53,911 bases of DNA from Aminobacter sp. J41 (lineage in GTDB: Bacteria > Pseudomonadota > Alphaproteobacteria > Rhizobiales > Rhizobiaceae): the NCBI RefSeq assembly GCF_000526635.1, contig NZ_JAGL01000024.1, positions 230 through 54,140 on the forward strand, in the 5' to 3' direction. Below the pieces are notes generated by a model. It searched no databases. It had not been told where the DNA came from and saw only the letters and a list, made by a program, of their open reading frames with translations. Of this stretch, positions 24,732 through 34,493 are shown in pieces (position 1 is the first letter of the stretch; every line of letters begins with the position of its first letter). A program made the position numbers and the translations under genes.

Positions 24732-25904
24732 TCAGAGCGTGCGGGCGATCAGCAATTTCATGATCTCGTTGGTGCCGCCGTAGATCCGCTGGACGCGCGC
24801 GTCGCGGAACATGCGGGCGATCGGGTATTCGTTCATGTAGCCATAGCCGCCGAACAGCTGCAGGCACTGGTCGACGACCTTGCCCTGCAAGTCGGACAGC
24901 CAGTACTTCGCCATCGAGGCGGTGGCGGTGTCGAGCTCGCCGCGAACGTGGCGCGCGACACAGTCATTGTAGAAGACGCGGCCAACGGTGATCTCGGTCT
25001 TGAGCTCGGCCAGCTTGAACTGGGTGTTCTGGAAGTCGATGATCTGCTTGCCGAACGCCTTGCGCTGCTTGACGTAGTCGATGGTCAGCGCCAGCGCCCG
25101 CTCGCACATGGCGATTGCGGTCGCGCCGATCTGCAGGCGCTCCTGCGGTAGTTGCTGCATCAGCTGGACGAAGCCTTGGCCTTCCTCGGTGCCGATGAGG
25201 TTCGACGCCGGCACGCGCACGTCATTGAAGAAGAGTTCCGACGTGTCGTTCGACTTGAGGCCAATCTTGTCGAGGTTTCGGCCGCGCTCGAAGCCCTCGA
25301 CCTCATCGGTCTCTACGACGATCAGCGAGGTGCCCTTGGCGCCCTTCTCGGGGTCGGTCTTGGCGACGACGACGATGAGGTTGGCGAGCTGGCCGTTGGT
25401 GATGAATGTTTTTGAGCCGTTGATGCGGTAGAAGTCGCCTTCGCGGACCGCGCGCGTCTTGACGCCCTGCAGGTCGGAGCCCGCGCCCGGCTCGGTCATG
25501 GCGATGGCGCCGATCAGCTCGCCGCTCGCCATCTTCGGCAGCCACTTCTTCTTCTGCTCTTCGGTGCCGTAGTGGAGGATGTACGGCGCGACGATCGCGC
25601 TGTGCAGGCCGATGCCGAAGCCGTCGACGCCGACATGGCTGATCGCCTCGAGGATCGCGCTCTCATGCGCGAAGGTGCCGCCCGCGCCGCCATACTCTTC
25701 CGGCATTGAGGCACACAGGAGGCCGTTCGCGCCCGCCTTCAGCCAGCTCTCGCGATCGAAGATCTCGTTCTTCTCGAACTCTTCGTAATGCGGCACGATC
25801 TCCGCCTCGAAGAAGCGGGTGGCCATGTCGTAGAGCATCCCAACTTCCTCGTCCGCCCATGCGGGCTTGGGAAGATTGAGAACGGTCGCGGGATTTGTAT
25901 TCAT
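24732..25904 (-). CDS. acyl-CoA dehydrogenase, LCAD/IVD type
   Basis: 390 aa FAD enzyme introducing the C2-C3 double bond. AMTEPGAGSD and YRINGSKTFITNG are the FAD/substrate segments. At the usual medium-chain catalytic position the sequence reads YGGTNEI (no Glu in the YEG place), as in long-chain and isovaleryl-CoA dehydrogenases, so the base is likely E255 in PQERLQ. This suggests long or branched substrates. The upstream spacer (25905-26130) is full of palindromic repeats. Confidence 0.92.
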   Translation of the reverse strand: MNTNPATVLNLPKPAWADEEVGMLYDMATRFFEAEIVPHYEEFEKNEIFDRESWLKAGANGLLCASMPEEYGGAGGTFAHESAILEAISHVGVDGFGIGLHSAIVAPYILHYGTEEQKKKWLPKMASGELIGAIAMTEPGAGSDLQGVKTRAVREGDFYRINGSKTFITNGQLANLIVVVAKTDPEKGAKGTSLIVVETDEVEGFERGRNLDKIGLKSNDTSELFFNDVRVPASNLIGTEEGQGFVQLMQQLPQERLQIGATAIAMCERALALTIDYVKQRKAFGKQIIDFQNTQFKLAELKTEITVGRVFYNDCVARHVRGELDTATASMAKYWLSDLQGKVVDQCLQLFGGYGYMNEYPIARMFRDARVQRIYGGTNEIMKLLIARTL

Positions 25905-25916
25905 ATGCCTTCTTCC

Positions 25917-26122
25917 TTTCCCTCCCCCTTGAGGGGAGGGTGGCCGCGAAGCGGCCGCGCCTTCTGGCGCATTTCGAAACTGACACGCGTGCGTGGCATC
26001 GTCCCAATCCTCCCCGAGCGGGATTTGCATAGAAGCGTTGACGCGCTTCCGAGGCAACCCCACCCGTCCAGCCGCCTGCGGCGGCTGTCCACCCTCTCCT
26101 CAAGGGGGAGGGAGAGGGTGGC
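25917..26122. repeat. palindromic repeats between the two acyl-CoA dehydrogenase genes
   Basis: Two elements: CCTCCCCCTTGAGGGGAGGG followed by GTGGCCGCGAAGCGGCCGC (25917-25960), and CAGCCGCCTGCGGCGGCTG followed by a CCCTCTCC..GGAGGGAGAGGG stem (26059-26122). Each pairs a C-rich hairpin with a variable GC hairpin, like family A but with different flanks. The 226-bp gap separates the two cistrons. Confidence 0.7.
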
Positions 26123-26130
26123 GGAACCGA

Positions 26131-27921
26131 TCAAAACGCATCCTCCGGCAGAGCCATCATCGAATCGCAGCCTGAGGAGAGGCCCGCGAGGTGGGCGGCC
26201 GTCTCCGGCATGATGCGGTCCATGAAGTACTTGCCGGTGACCAGCTTGTGCTCGTGGATCGCGCTGCCGGCGCCTTCGGCAATCTTGTCCTGCGCGGCCT
26301 TGACCATGCGAGCCCACATGTAGCCGAGGGCGACGAGGCCGAAGAGGTGCAGGTAGTCGGTGGCGGCGGCGCCCGCATTGTCCGGCTTCTGCATCGCGTT
26401 CTGCATCAGCCACATGGTGGCCGCCTGCAGGTCGTTGAGCCCCTTCTTGAGGCCCTTGGTGTAGGGCGACATCTTCTCGTCGCTGCGGTACTGCTCGCAG
26501 AACTCGCCGACTTCCTTGAAGAAGGACTGGACGGCGCGGCCGCCGTTCATGGCGAGCTTGCGGCCGACGAGGTCGAGCGCCTGGATGCCGTTGGCACCCT
26601 CATAGATCATGGCGATGCGGGCATCGCGCACGAACTGGCTCATGCCGTGCTCTTCGATGTAGCCATGGCCGCCGAAGACCTGCTGCGCCATGACGGCGTG
26701 CTCGAAGCCCTTGTCGGTCAGCACGCCCTTGATGATCGGCGTCATCAGGCCCAGGTGGTCTTCAGCCGCCTGCCGGTCGGCCTCGTCGCCGGAGCGGTGA
26801 GCCACATCCGACTTCAGCGCGGTCCAGAGGATGAGCGCTCGGCCGGCCTCGTTGAAGGCGCGCATGTTCATGAGGTTGCGGCGGATGTCTGGGTGGACGA
26901 TGATCGGGTCGGCCTTCTGCTCCGGCGCCTTGACGCCCGAGATCGAGCGGCCCTGCAGGCGCTCCTTCGCGTAGGCGACGGCGTTCTGGTAGGCGATCTC
27001 GCCGATCGACAGGCCCTGCAGACCGACGCCGAGGCGCGCCTCATTCATCATCACGAACATCGCCTTGAGGCCGCCGTTCTCGGCGCCAAGCAGGTAACCC
27101 TCCGCCTCGTCATAGTTCATGACGCAGGTGGCGTTGCCGTGGATGCCCATCTTCTCCTCGATCGAGCCACAGGAGACGGAGTTGCGCTCGCCGGGGTTGC
27201 CGTTCGCATCCAGCTTGAACTTCGGCACGATGAAGAGGGAGATGCCCTTGGTGCCTTCCGGCGCGCCTTCGATGCGTGCGAGAACGAGATGGATGATGTT
27301 CTCGCTCATGTCGTGCTCGCCGGCCGAGATGAAGATCTTCTGGCCGGAAATCTTGTAGGAGCCGTCGCCGTTGGGCACGGCCTTGGTGCGCAGCAGGCCG
27401 AGGTCGGTGCCGCAGTGCGGTTCGGTCAGGTTCATCGTGCCGGTCCACACACCCTCGGCCATCTTCGGAACGTAGGTCTGCTTCTGCTCGTCCGAGCCGT
27501 GCTCGATGATCGCGGCGATCGCGCCTTGTGTGAGGCCCGGATACATCATCAGCGCCATGTTGGCCGAGGACATGTACTCGGCGACGGCGGTGTGGACGGT
27601 ATAGGGCAGGCCCTGGCCGCCGAACTCGGCCGGGATTGCGAGCGACATCCAGCCGCCCTCGCGATACTGGTCGTAGGCTTCCTTGAAGCCCTTCGGCGTC
27701 GTGACCGAGCCATCCTCATGGCGAATGCAGCCCTCGCGGTCGCCGACCTGGTTCAGCGGATGGATGACGTTTTCCGCAAGCTTCGCGGCCTCGCCGAGAA
27801 TGGCGTCGAGAAGGTCGGCCGAGGCGTCGGAGAACCCGGGAAGATTTGAATAGCGCTCGTAGCCAAGCACGTCGTTGAGAACGAAAAGGGTGTCTGCAAC
27901 TGGCGCCTTGTAGATCGTCAT
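26131..27921 (-). CDS. acyl-CoA dehydrogenase, long form with C-terminal domain
   Basis: 596 aa, the larger ACAD class with an extra C-terminal helical domain (DmdC/AidB-like length). It has NLTEPHCGTDLG, the FAD loop KISGQKIFISAGEHD and, near residue 438, YEGANGIQALDLVGRK with the catalytic Glu in YEG. Such proteins act on various acyl-CoAs, and the beta-oxidation context is the best guide here. It is the first structural gene, preceded by a MerR-type operator (27996-28015); a GGAGG Shine-Dalgarno lies before ATG 27921. Confidence 0.92.
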   Translation of the reverse strand: MTIYKAPVADTLFVLNDVLGYERYSNLPGFSDASADLLDAILGEAAKLAENVIHPLNQVGDREGCIRHEDGSVTTPKGFKEAYDQYREGGWMSLAIPAEFGGQGLPYTVHTAVAEYMSSANMALMMYPGLTQGAIAAIIEHGSDEQKQTYVPKMAEGVWTGTMNLTEPHCGTDLGLLRTKAVPNGDGSYKISGQKIFISAGEHDMSENIIHLVLARIEGAPEGTKGISLFIVPKFKLDANGNPGERNSVSCGSIEEKMGIHGNATCVMNYDEAEGYLLGAENGGLKAMFVMMNEARLGVGLQGLSIGEIAYQNAVAYAKERLQGRSISGVKAPEQKADPIIVHPDIRRNLMNMRAFNEAGRALILWTALKSDVAHRSGDEADRQAAEDHLGLMTPIIKGVLTDKGFEHAVMAQQVFGGHGYIEEHGMSQFVRDARIAMIYEGANGIQALDLVGRKLAMNGGRAVQSFFKEVGEFCEQYRSDEKMSPYTKGLKKGLNDLQAATMWLMQNAMQKPDNAGAAATDYLHLFGLVALGYMWARMVKAAQDKIAEGAGSAIHEHKLVTGKYFMDRIMPETAAHLAGLSSGCDSMMALPEDAF

Positions 27922-27995
27922 CAAATCCTCCTGATCCCATTGGTGCGCGCCGCAACGTGGCGGCACTACGCGTCGGGCGGGAACTTAGCGGATTT

Positions 27996-28015
27996 TGACG
28001 TTTGCGTAAACGTCA
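27996..28015. promoter_or_regulatory. MerR-family operator before the beta-oxidation genes
   Basis: TGACGTTT and AAACGTCA form a perfect 8-bp inverted repeat around GCGT, 75 nt upstream of the acyl-CoA dehydrogenase. It closely resembles the site described for LiuR-type MerR regulators of fatty- and branched-chain acid catabolism, and a merR gene lies just upstream. Confidence 0.8.
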
Positions 28016-28097
28016 CTTTGGAGTTGTGCGCTGGCTCATTGGGAGATCTGTTCGACCAGGCAGGAAAATTGGGTGAGCGGGGAAGAATCCCGGCAAG

Positions 28098-28127
28098 AAA
28101 AAAGGGCCCGCGCGGCGGCGGGCCCTT
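28098..28127 (-). terminator. intrinsic terminator of merR
   Basis: AAGGGCCCGC and GCGGGCCCTT pair perfectly over 10 bp around GCGGCG, with six T on the minus strand. It separates merR from the downstream dehydrogenase promoter. Confidence 0.88.
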
Positions 28128-28159
28128 CAAGAACTGTCTGATCGGGTGGGGGATCAAAC

Positions 28160-28603
28160 TTATGCAGCTTGCGCCTGCATGCGCGATGCGAGAACCGAAC
28201 GCCAGTCGTCCAGGGCGTTCTGGAGGTCGCTCATGGCTTCCTCGATCGCTTCGCGCTGCTTCTCGAGCTTGACCATCTGGCGCTCGGACTTGTCGATCAG
28301 CGTACGCAGCTGCTTGATGTTGCGGCCCTCGGGGTCGTAGAGGTCCATGATCTGCTTGACCTCGCGGAGCGAGAAACCAACCTTGCGGCCCAGCATGATC
28401 AACTTGAGACGCGAAACGTCACGACGCGAGTAAAGACGAGTATTGCCTTCACGCTTCGGCGAGATCAGGCCCTTGTCTTCGTAGAAACGAAGAGTGCGCA
28501 ACGTCACGCCGAACAGGTTAGCCATGTCACCGATACGGATATAGGTTTCGGCAACATCAGCCGTATTGGCCACGCTTTCGCTGGCCGGCATCATGTTCAT
28601 CAT
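28160..28603 (-). CDS. MerR-family transcriptional regulator of acyl-CoA metabolism
   Basis: 147 aa with the winged HTH at about 22-65 (YIRIGDMANLFGVTLRTLRF, then YEDKGLISPKREGNTRLYSRRD) and a long dimerisation coiled coil (95-135). There are no effector cysteines of the metal-sensing type, as in LiuR-like members that respond to CoA thioesters. Position and the nearby operator suggest it controls the beta-oxidation genes that follow. The start is ATG 28603, with a second ATG one codon on. Confidence 0.88.
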   Translation of the reverse strand: MMNMMPASESVANTADVAETYIRIGDMANLFGVTLRTLRFYEDKGLISPKREGNTRLYSRRDVSRLKLIMLGRKVGFSLREVKQIMDLYDPEGRNIKQLRTLIDKSERQMVKLEKQREAIEEAMSDLQNALDDWRSVLASRMQAQAA

Positions 28604-28837
28604 TTCACAATTCCCCGTACTCGCGCCCGCATGGCTGCGGAACGCAAACTTGGATGTCCTCGGGGCGAAAGGCATCCGGCTCACTGCCCGACCGGCGTTA
28701 ACCGCATCGATTGCGCGGGCATATATTCCCACGGAAATTATGCTGCAAGTGCGAAATGAAGTCGCACGGTCACAAAATTTTTAACACGTAAAAAATTGCG
28801 GATGCAAGAATATCACGTAGCGGCTTAGCAACCTTGG

Positions 28838-28852
28838 TTAACGGCTTGTTTA
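28838..28852 (+). promoter_or_regulatory. near-consensus CtrA box upstream of podJ
   Basis: TTAA-N7-TTTA with a following CC, one mismatch from TTAA-N7-TTAA, about 190 nt before podJ. The merR-podJ spacer (28604-29040) is AT-richer than its surroundings and holds no gene I can support. Confidence 0.45.
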
Positions 28853-29040
28853 CCATGTGCAGTGGATTGTGCGGGCATCGGTGATCCGTGTGATTTTGTC
28901 TGTTGTTGATCACGGATTTGTCATCGGGGGATTCGTCGGGGGATGACGCCTGGCCAAGCACGGCTTGCGCAAGTTCCGGCGTCTCCAGGGCTTAGGTTTG
29001 GGAACGCGCCGGATATCCGGTCAGCAAGGCGGCAGCGGAC

Positions 29041-32000
29041 GTGTCGATGAACAACAGGCGCTCTTATCTGGATTCGATAAATGCAGGCCGGCGTCGTCGC
29101 CCGAGCACCTCGCTCGAGCAGCTGAATGAGACCCTGAACGAGCTGGAGAGCCGGATCAGGCGTCCGTCCGAATTCCGTGAAAGCGGCAGGAGTTCCGACC
29201 GTGATCGCCCTTTCCGTGATGCGCCGCATGATGAAGCCATTGAACGCCGCTGGGATGAACTCTCCCGTCGCGCGGCGCCGCGCACTGATGAGCGCATGGT
29301 CGACGAGTTGCGTTCGCTGCGCGAGGAAGTGCGCACGCAAATGACCACGGGCCTGCGCCGCGAGTTCGCCGCACTGCGCGACGAGATCGAACATGCGCTG
29401 CGCGGCAGCGGCAACTCTCAGCACGCCGCGGAGCTCCGCGCCGAGTTCGAGCGCCTTTCCGGCATGATCCACCATCTCGCCGAGCAGAGCGACGACCGCC
29501 ACATCAACCTGCTTCGGCAGGAGATGGAGGAGGTGAAGGGCGCCCTCGGCAAGCTTGCGCGCGAAGAGACGATCCAGTCCTTCGATCGCCGCTGGGACGA
29601 GTTCGACCGTCGCTGGAACGACATTGCCCAGAAGTTCACCGCGCCGCAGCGCAATCCGGCCGATGACGCGGCCCTGCAGGCCCTGAGCATGCGTGTGGAT
29701 GAGATCGCCGGCCTGATCGAGCGGCTGCCGAGTTCGGTTACGCTGCGCTCGCTCGAAGAGAAGATGAAGATCCTCTCCTCGGCAGTCGACCAGTTCACCC
29801 ACCAGCAGGACCGGATCAGTTCCGAAGCGCTGGAGGCAATCGAGGAACGCCTCAACGAGATTTCGCGCGCGGTCGCCGCGACCGCCGTCACCGCCAATTC
29901 GGTATCGTTCGATCCGGAGCCCTTCGAGCGCATCGAGGCCCGCATCTCGTCGCTCGCGCGCCAGCTGGGCTCGGTGGTCGAGGACAATCCGGCCAATGCG
30001 CTTGCAAGCCAGCTCGCCGACCTCGGCCATCGCGTCGAGGAGATCGCCCGCCGCGTCGACATGCCGGACGAAATCGTCAACCGGCTCGCCGGCCAGATCG
30101 ACATCATCTCGCGCAAGCTCGATGAGACGCCGGCTGGCCCGGACCTTGATGCCGTGTTCGAGGGCATCGACCGCCGCTTCGCGACGCTTGCCGCGATGCT
30201 GGAGCAGCGCCACGAGGATGCGCAGGAGCAGGGGCAGGCCTTGTTCCGCGATCTCGAACGCCGTCTGGGGGATGTCACTTCGCGCCTCAGCGAACGCGAG
30301 ACCAACGCAAATTTCGTCCAGAGCGAGCATCTGCTCCAGGCAATGGACGACCGCTTCGCGGAACTTGCGAGCCGGCTGGAGCGCCAGCAGGTCGCCGCAC
30401 AGCCGGCGCCGGGTGTTGATCCCGAACTGATCCGCAGCCTCGAGGCGCAGATCGCCGGCCTCGCTTCCCAGATCTCGAGCCCCGATCTCTCGCAGATAAA
30501 TCCGCGCCTCGACCGCATCGAGGATACGATCGAGGAGAACCGTCGTCTCGTCGTCGAGGCCGCGCGTCTGGCGGCCGAGGAGGCGGTGCGCAACATCGCG
30601 CCGACGAGCGCGGCCAACGACGCCGTCATCGCCTCGCTGACCGACGACCTGAAGACGCTGGAAGCGCTTGCGCGACGCTCCGAGGATCGCAACACGAAGA
30701 CCTTCGAGGCGATCCACGACACGCTTCTGAAGATCGTCGACCGCCTCAGCATGCTTGAAGCCGCACATGAGGGCGGCAACGGCGAGCAGCGCGAGCGCGT
30801 GCGCGCCGCGATTGCCGAGACCCCCGCTTTTGCGCCCGTCGAGGAAGAACTGGCGCTTGAGCCTGCTGTGGCGGTTGCGGCTGCTGCCAAGGCATCCGCT
30901 GCGATCCAGGCCGCGCGCGAGGAGGCTGTCGCCAAGGATACCGGCAAGAAGTCGGTGCTGTCGGGCCTGACGAAGGCGCTGGGCCGCAAGGGCGGCAAGG
31001 ACGAGGCCGACATCGCTGAGCCCTCGCCGACGGCTGTCATGGAGCAGCAGTTCGCCGCGCCGACGGTTGAAATCGATGCCGCGATCGATCCGAGGATCGT
31101 CAACGAGCCGCTGGCGCCGGGTTCGGGCGCGCCTGACCTCAACGCGATCATGAAGCGCGTTCGCGGCAACAAGGGCGGTACGGGATCTGCAGCCGACAAC
31201 GAGATTGCCAAGGCGGACTTCATCGCCGCCGCGCGCCGTGCCGCACAGGCTGCCGCCGCCGAGGCGGGCAACACAGCGAAGGCCGCCGCTGCCGAGAAGC
31301 CTGCGAAGGAAGGCTCTGCCGTGAGCCGCATCCTTGGCCGCAGCCGCAAGCCGCTGCTGATGGGCGTCGCGCTGCTCGCGATCACGGTGCTCGCGCTGCA
31401 GATCGGCAAGAATTTCATGGGCGGTGGCGAGGTCGTCGACCAGGCCGCCTACGAGAGCGAGGACGCCTTCCAGGCGAACGTCCCGGCTGAAGGCACCGAC
31501 AACGCGGAAGCCGCCGGCACGCCGACGATCAACCGGGAACTTCCGGTCGAAGGTTCGGTCGCCGCCATCCCAGAGCGGGCCGAAACGACGGTTGAGCCGG
31601 TTGCGGAGGCGCCGAAGCAGGACGAGATGGCCTGGCTTGATCCGAACGCATCGCAGCCGATGCCGGGGCCGGTTGCCGTTGCTGCCCAGCCGGTGGAAGA
31701 GATCGATATTCCAGCCGAGCCGACCGAAGAGCAGCTTGCCGCGATCCCGGATGCCATCGGCCCGGTCGCACTGCGCGAGGCCGCAGCTTCCGGCGACCCG
31801 AAGGCTCTGTTCGAGATCGGCAGCCGCTATGCCGAGGGCAGGGGCGTTCCCGCTGACATGGCCGAGGCGGCAAAGTGGTATGAGCAGGCGGCTGACGCTG
31901 GCCTTGCACCGGCTCAGTACCGGATCGGCAATCTTTATGAGAAGGGTATTGGCGTCGAGCGCGACGTCGCGAGGGCAAAGACCTGGTACCAGCTCGCCGC

Positions 32001-32604
32001 AGCGCAGGGCAATGCCAGCGCCATGCACAACCTCGCCGTCCTGTTCGCGATGGGCGCCGATGGCGTCAGCGACCATGAGTCGGCCGCGCGCTGGTTCCTC
32101 GAAGCAGCCGAGCTCGGAGTGCGCGACAGCCAGTTCAACCTTGGCATTCTCGCCGCCAAGGGCGTCGGGATGAAGCAGAACCTCGAGGATGCCTACAAGT
32201 GGTTCGACATCGTTGCCCGCCAGGGCGACAAGGACGCTGCCGAAAAGCGCGACGAGGTCGCCAAGGTGATGAAGCCTGAGGCGCTGGAGCGCGCACGCAA
32301 TTCGGCCGAACTCTGGCAACAGCGCCAGATCGACCCCGAGGCGAACACGGTTGAAATTCCCGAAAGCTGGACCACCGGCCACGAGACGACCGCCAGCATC
32401 GACATGAAGCAGGCGGTGCGCAACATCCAGCGCATCCTGAATTTGCAGGGCTTTGATGCCGGCGTCGAGGATGGCGTCATGGGCCAGCGCACCAAGGATG
32501 CCATCAAGGCCTTCCAGAAGGCGAACGGCATACAGCCGACCGGCGAGGTCGACGAGCCGCTGGTGCGCGCCCTTCTGGCAAAGCGCGACGCCAAGGGTGC
32601 CTGA
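29041..32604 (+). CDS. podJ: PodJ-type polar organelle development protein
   Basis: 1187 aa, bitopic. Residues 1-560 are charged coiled coil in the cytoplasm (repeated ERRWDE and DRRWDEFDRRW segments); 560-765 are Ala-rich linker; a single membrane helix lies at 770-790 (LLMGVALLAITVLALQIG). The periplasmic part has an acidic stretch, four Sel1 repeats (918-1073) and a C-terminal peptidoglycan-binding domain (1120-1187). This is the layout of PodJ, which marks the new pole for development and division. The start is GTG 29041. mscL follows. Confidence 0.92.
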   Translation: MSMNNRRSYLDSINAGRRRRPSTSLEQLNETLNELESRIRRPSEFRESGRSSDRDRPFRDAPHDEAIERRWDELSRRAAPRTDERMVDELRSLREEVRTQMTTGLRREFAALRDEIEHALRGSGNSQHAAELRAEFERLSGMIHHLAEQSDDRHINLLRQEMEEVKGALGKLAREETIQSFDRRWDEFDRRWNDIAQKFTAPQRNPADDAALQALSMRVDEIAGLIERLPSSVTLRSLEEKMKILSSAVDQFTHQQDRISSEALEAIEERLNEISRAVAATAVTANSVSFDPEPFERIEARISSLARQLGSVVEDNPANALASQLADLGHRVEEIARRVDMPDEIVNRLAGQIDIISRKLDETPAGPDLDAVFEGIDRRFATLAAMLEQRHEDAQEQGQALFRDLERRLGDVTSRLSERETNANFVQSEHLLQAMDDRFAELASRLERQQVAAQPAPGVDPELIRSLEAQIAGLASQISSPDLSQINPRLDRIEDTIEENRRLVVEAARLAAEEAVRNIAPTSAANDAVIASLTDDLKTLEALARRSEDRNTKTFEAIHDTLLKIVDRLSMLEAAHEGGNGEQRERVRAAIAETPAFAPVEEELALEPAVAVAAAAKASAAIQAAREEAVAKDTGKKSVLSGLTKALGRKGGKDEADIAEPSPTAVMEQQFAAPTVEIDAAIDPRIVNEPLAPGSGAPDLNAIMKRVRGNKGGTGSAADNEIAKADFIAAARRAAQAAAAEAGNTAKAAAAEKPAKEGSAVSRILGRSRKPLLMGVALLAITVLALQIGKNFMGGGEVVDQAAYESEDAFQANVPAEGTDNAEAAGTPTINRELPVEGSVAAIPERAETTVEPVAEAPKQDEMAWLDPNASQPMPGPVAVAAQPVEEIDIPAEPTEEQLAAIPDAIGPVALREAAASGDPKALFEIGSRYAEGRGVPADMAEAAKWYEQAADAGLAPAQYRIGNLYEKGIGVERDVARAKTWYQLAAAQGNASAMHNLAVLFAMGADGVSDHESAARWFLEAAELGVRDSQFNLGILAAKGVGMKQNLEDAYKWFDIVARQGDKDAAEKRDEVAKVMKPEALERARNSAELWQQRQIDPEANTVEIPESWTTGHETTASIDMKQAVRNIQRILNLQGFDAGVEDGVMGQRTKDAIKAFQKANGIQPTGEVDEPLVRALLAKRDAKGA

Positions 32605-32708
32605 CGCGCGCCATATGGTAAGCGAGACGCCAACTTTGCTATCTTAACGACCGTCGGTTGCCCCCGCTGCCGATGATTCGCAAACACTCATTCTCCAGGA
32701 GGGAGATG

Positions 32709-33131
32709 ATGCTCAAGGAATTTCAGGAATTTATCGCCAAGGGCAACGTCATGGACCTTGCCGTCGGCGTGATTATCGGCGGTGCGTTCGGCCTGATCGT
32801 CTCATCGCTGGTCGATGACATCATCATGCCGATCGTCGGCGCGATCTTTGGCGGCTTCGATTTCTCGAACTACTTCCTGCCGCTGTCTTCCAACGTTACC
32901 GCCACCTCGCTTGCTGCTGCGCGCGAGCAGGGCGCGGTGTTCGCTTATGGCAACTTCATCACCGTCGTCATTAACTTCCTGATCCTGGCATGGATCATCT
33001 TCCTGATGGTCAAGGGCGTGAACACGATGCGCCGCCGCCTCGAGCGCCAGAAGGCCGAGGAGCCGGCAGCTCCGCCGCCCGCCGACGTCCAGCTGCTCAC
33101 GGAAATTCGCGACCTGCTGGCCCGCAAGTAA
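32709..33131 (+). CDS. mscL: large-conductance mechanosensitive channel
   Basis: 140 aa, standard MscL length. N-terminal amphipathic helix [22 protein letters not shown]1 ([18 protein letters not shown]), periplasmic loop, TM2 ([20 protein letters not shown]) and a charged C-terminal helix. It opens on membrane tension in hypo-osmotic shock. ATG 32709 is chosen over the ATG one codon earlier because AGGAGGG then has proper spacing. Confidence 0.96.
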   Translation: MLKEFQEFIAKGNVMDLAVGVIIGGAFGLIVSSLVDDIIMPIVGAIFGGFDFSNYFLPLSSNVTATSLAAAREQGAVFAYGNFITVVINFLILAWIIFLMVKGVNTMRRRLERQKAEEPAAPPPADVQLLTEIRDLLARK

Positions 33132-33154
33132 GCTCCGGCTAACAGACAAAGAAG

Positions 33155-33184
33155 AAGCCCCGGCGCGATGCACCGGGGCTTTTT
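33155..33184 (+). terminator. intrinsic terminator of mscL
   Basis: AAGCCCCGG and CCGGGGCTT pair around 9 nt and are followed by TTTTT. It also separates mscL from convergent hemA. Confidence 0.88.
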
Positions 33185-33212
33185 GCTTGGGAGGCAAACA
33201 TGAAGGGTCGGA

Positions 33213-34493
33213 TCAGCCGCCGGCTTTGGAGACGACCAGCGGAACGACCCGATCCGAACGGGCAGGCTCGCTCGGAGCCGATGCGTCGCGGAAGGGAATG
33301 CCGAGCGCGGTCCAGGTCTCGACCAGCGCGTCGCGAAGTACTTCGATCAGCTTGTCGTCGTGGCACGGCGTCGGCGTGATGCGCAGGCGCTCGGTGCCGC
33401 GCGGGACGGTCGGGTAGTTGATCGGCTGGATGTAGATGTTGTGCTTGGCGAGCAGACGGTCGCTCGCCATCTTGCAGAGCTCCGGATCCCCGACCAGCAC
33501 CGGCACGATGTGCGTCTGCGACGGCATGACCGGCAGGCCGGCAGCCGACAGAACGTCCTTGGTCCGCTGCGCCTGGCGCTGCTGCGCGTCGCGCTCGACC
33601 TGCGACGTCTTGAGGTGACGGATCGAGGCGGTCGCCGCTGCGGCGATTGAAGGGGGCAGGGCGGTCGTGAAGATGAAGCCCGGCGCGTAGGAGCGCACGG
33701 CGTCGATGACTTCGCGGGTGCCGGTGATGTAGCCGCCGAGCGCGCCGAAGGCCTTGGCCAGCGTGCCCTCGATGACGTCGATGCGGTGGGCGAGGCCCTC
33801 ACGCTCGGTGATGCCGCCGCCGCGCGCGCCGTACATGCCGACCGCGTGCACTTCGTCGATATAGGTCATCGCGTTGTACTTGTCGGCGAGGTCCGCGATC
33901 TCCTTGATCGGGGCGACGTCGCCGTCCATCGAGTACACGCTCTCGAACACGATCAGCTTGGCGCGTTCGTTGCCAGCCTGCTGCAGCAGGCTTTCCAGAT
34001 GCGCAACGTCGTTGTGGCGGAAGATCTTCTTCTCCGCGCCCGAGCGACGCACGCCCTCGATCATCGAGGCATGATTGAGCTCGTCGGAGAGGATCAGGCA
34101 GTTCGGCAGCAGGCGGCCGATCGTCGAGATCGCAGCTTCGTTGGAGACGAAGCCCGAGGTGAAGACGAGGCCGGCTTCCTTGCCATGCAGGTCGGCGAGC
34201 TCAAGCTCAAGCTCGACCAGCGGGTGGTTGGTGCCGGAGATGTTGCGCGTGCCGCCCGCGCCGGAACCCATGTTCCCGGTCGCGTTCTGCGACGCTGCAA
34301 TGACGTCCGGATGCTGGCCCATGCCGAGATAATCGTTGGAACACCAGACCGTGATCTCGCGCGCCTCGCCTTCGGAGCGCCAGATCGCCTGCGGGAAGCG
34401 GCCCACAATCCGTTCCAGATCGGCAAACACGCGATAGCGCCGCTCCTCGTGGAGTTGACGGATCGCTTCCTCGAAAAATCGCTGGTAATTCAT
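33213..34493 (-). CDS. hemA: 5-aminolevulinate synthase
   Basis: 426 aa PLP enzyme condensing succinyl-CoA and glycine, the committed step of heme synthesis by the C4 (Shemin) route used in alphaproteobacteria. It has the N-terminal [24 protein letters not shown], and the PLP lysine in [15 protein letters not shown]. It is monocistronic. A 26-bp dyad (34612-34637) matching the FNR/FixK pattern lies about 120 nt upstream and is a plausible oxygen-responsive control site. Confidence 0.97.
   Translation of the reverse strand: MNYQRFFEEAIRQLHEERRYRVFADLERIVGRFPQAIWRSEGEAREITVWCSNDYLGMGQHPDVIAASQNATGNMGSGAGGTRNISGTNHPLVELELELADLHGKEAGLVFTSGFVSNEAAISTIGRLLPNCLILSDELNHASMIEGVRRSGAEKKIFRHNDVAHLESLLQQAGNERAKLIVFESVYSMDGDVAPIKEIADLADKYNAMTYIDEVHAVGMYGARGGGITEREGLAHRIDVIEGTLAKAFGALGGYITGTREVIDAVRSYAPGFIFTTALPPSIAAAATASIRHLKTSQVERDAQQRQAQRTKDVLSAAGLPVMPSQTHIVPVLVGDPELCKMASDRLLAKHNIYIQPINYPTVPRGTERLRITPTPCHDDKLIEVLRDALVETWTALGIPFRDASAPSEPARSDRVVPLVVSKAGG

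Noticed and set aside
20524-24783. A 1.4-kb-codon open frame on the plus strand, antisense to thioesterase, fadB/J and thiolase
   Set aside because: It is a high-GC shadow frame: the minus-strand proteins are clear family members with intact motifs, and the antisense peptide has only low-complexity Arg/Ala/Asp-rich sequence.
28921-32382. A 1153-codon minus-strand frame antisense to podJ
   Set aside because: Shadow of the podJ coding frame; no domain recognisable, while podJ has coiled coil, membrane helix, Sel1 and PG-binding domains.
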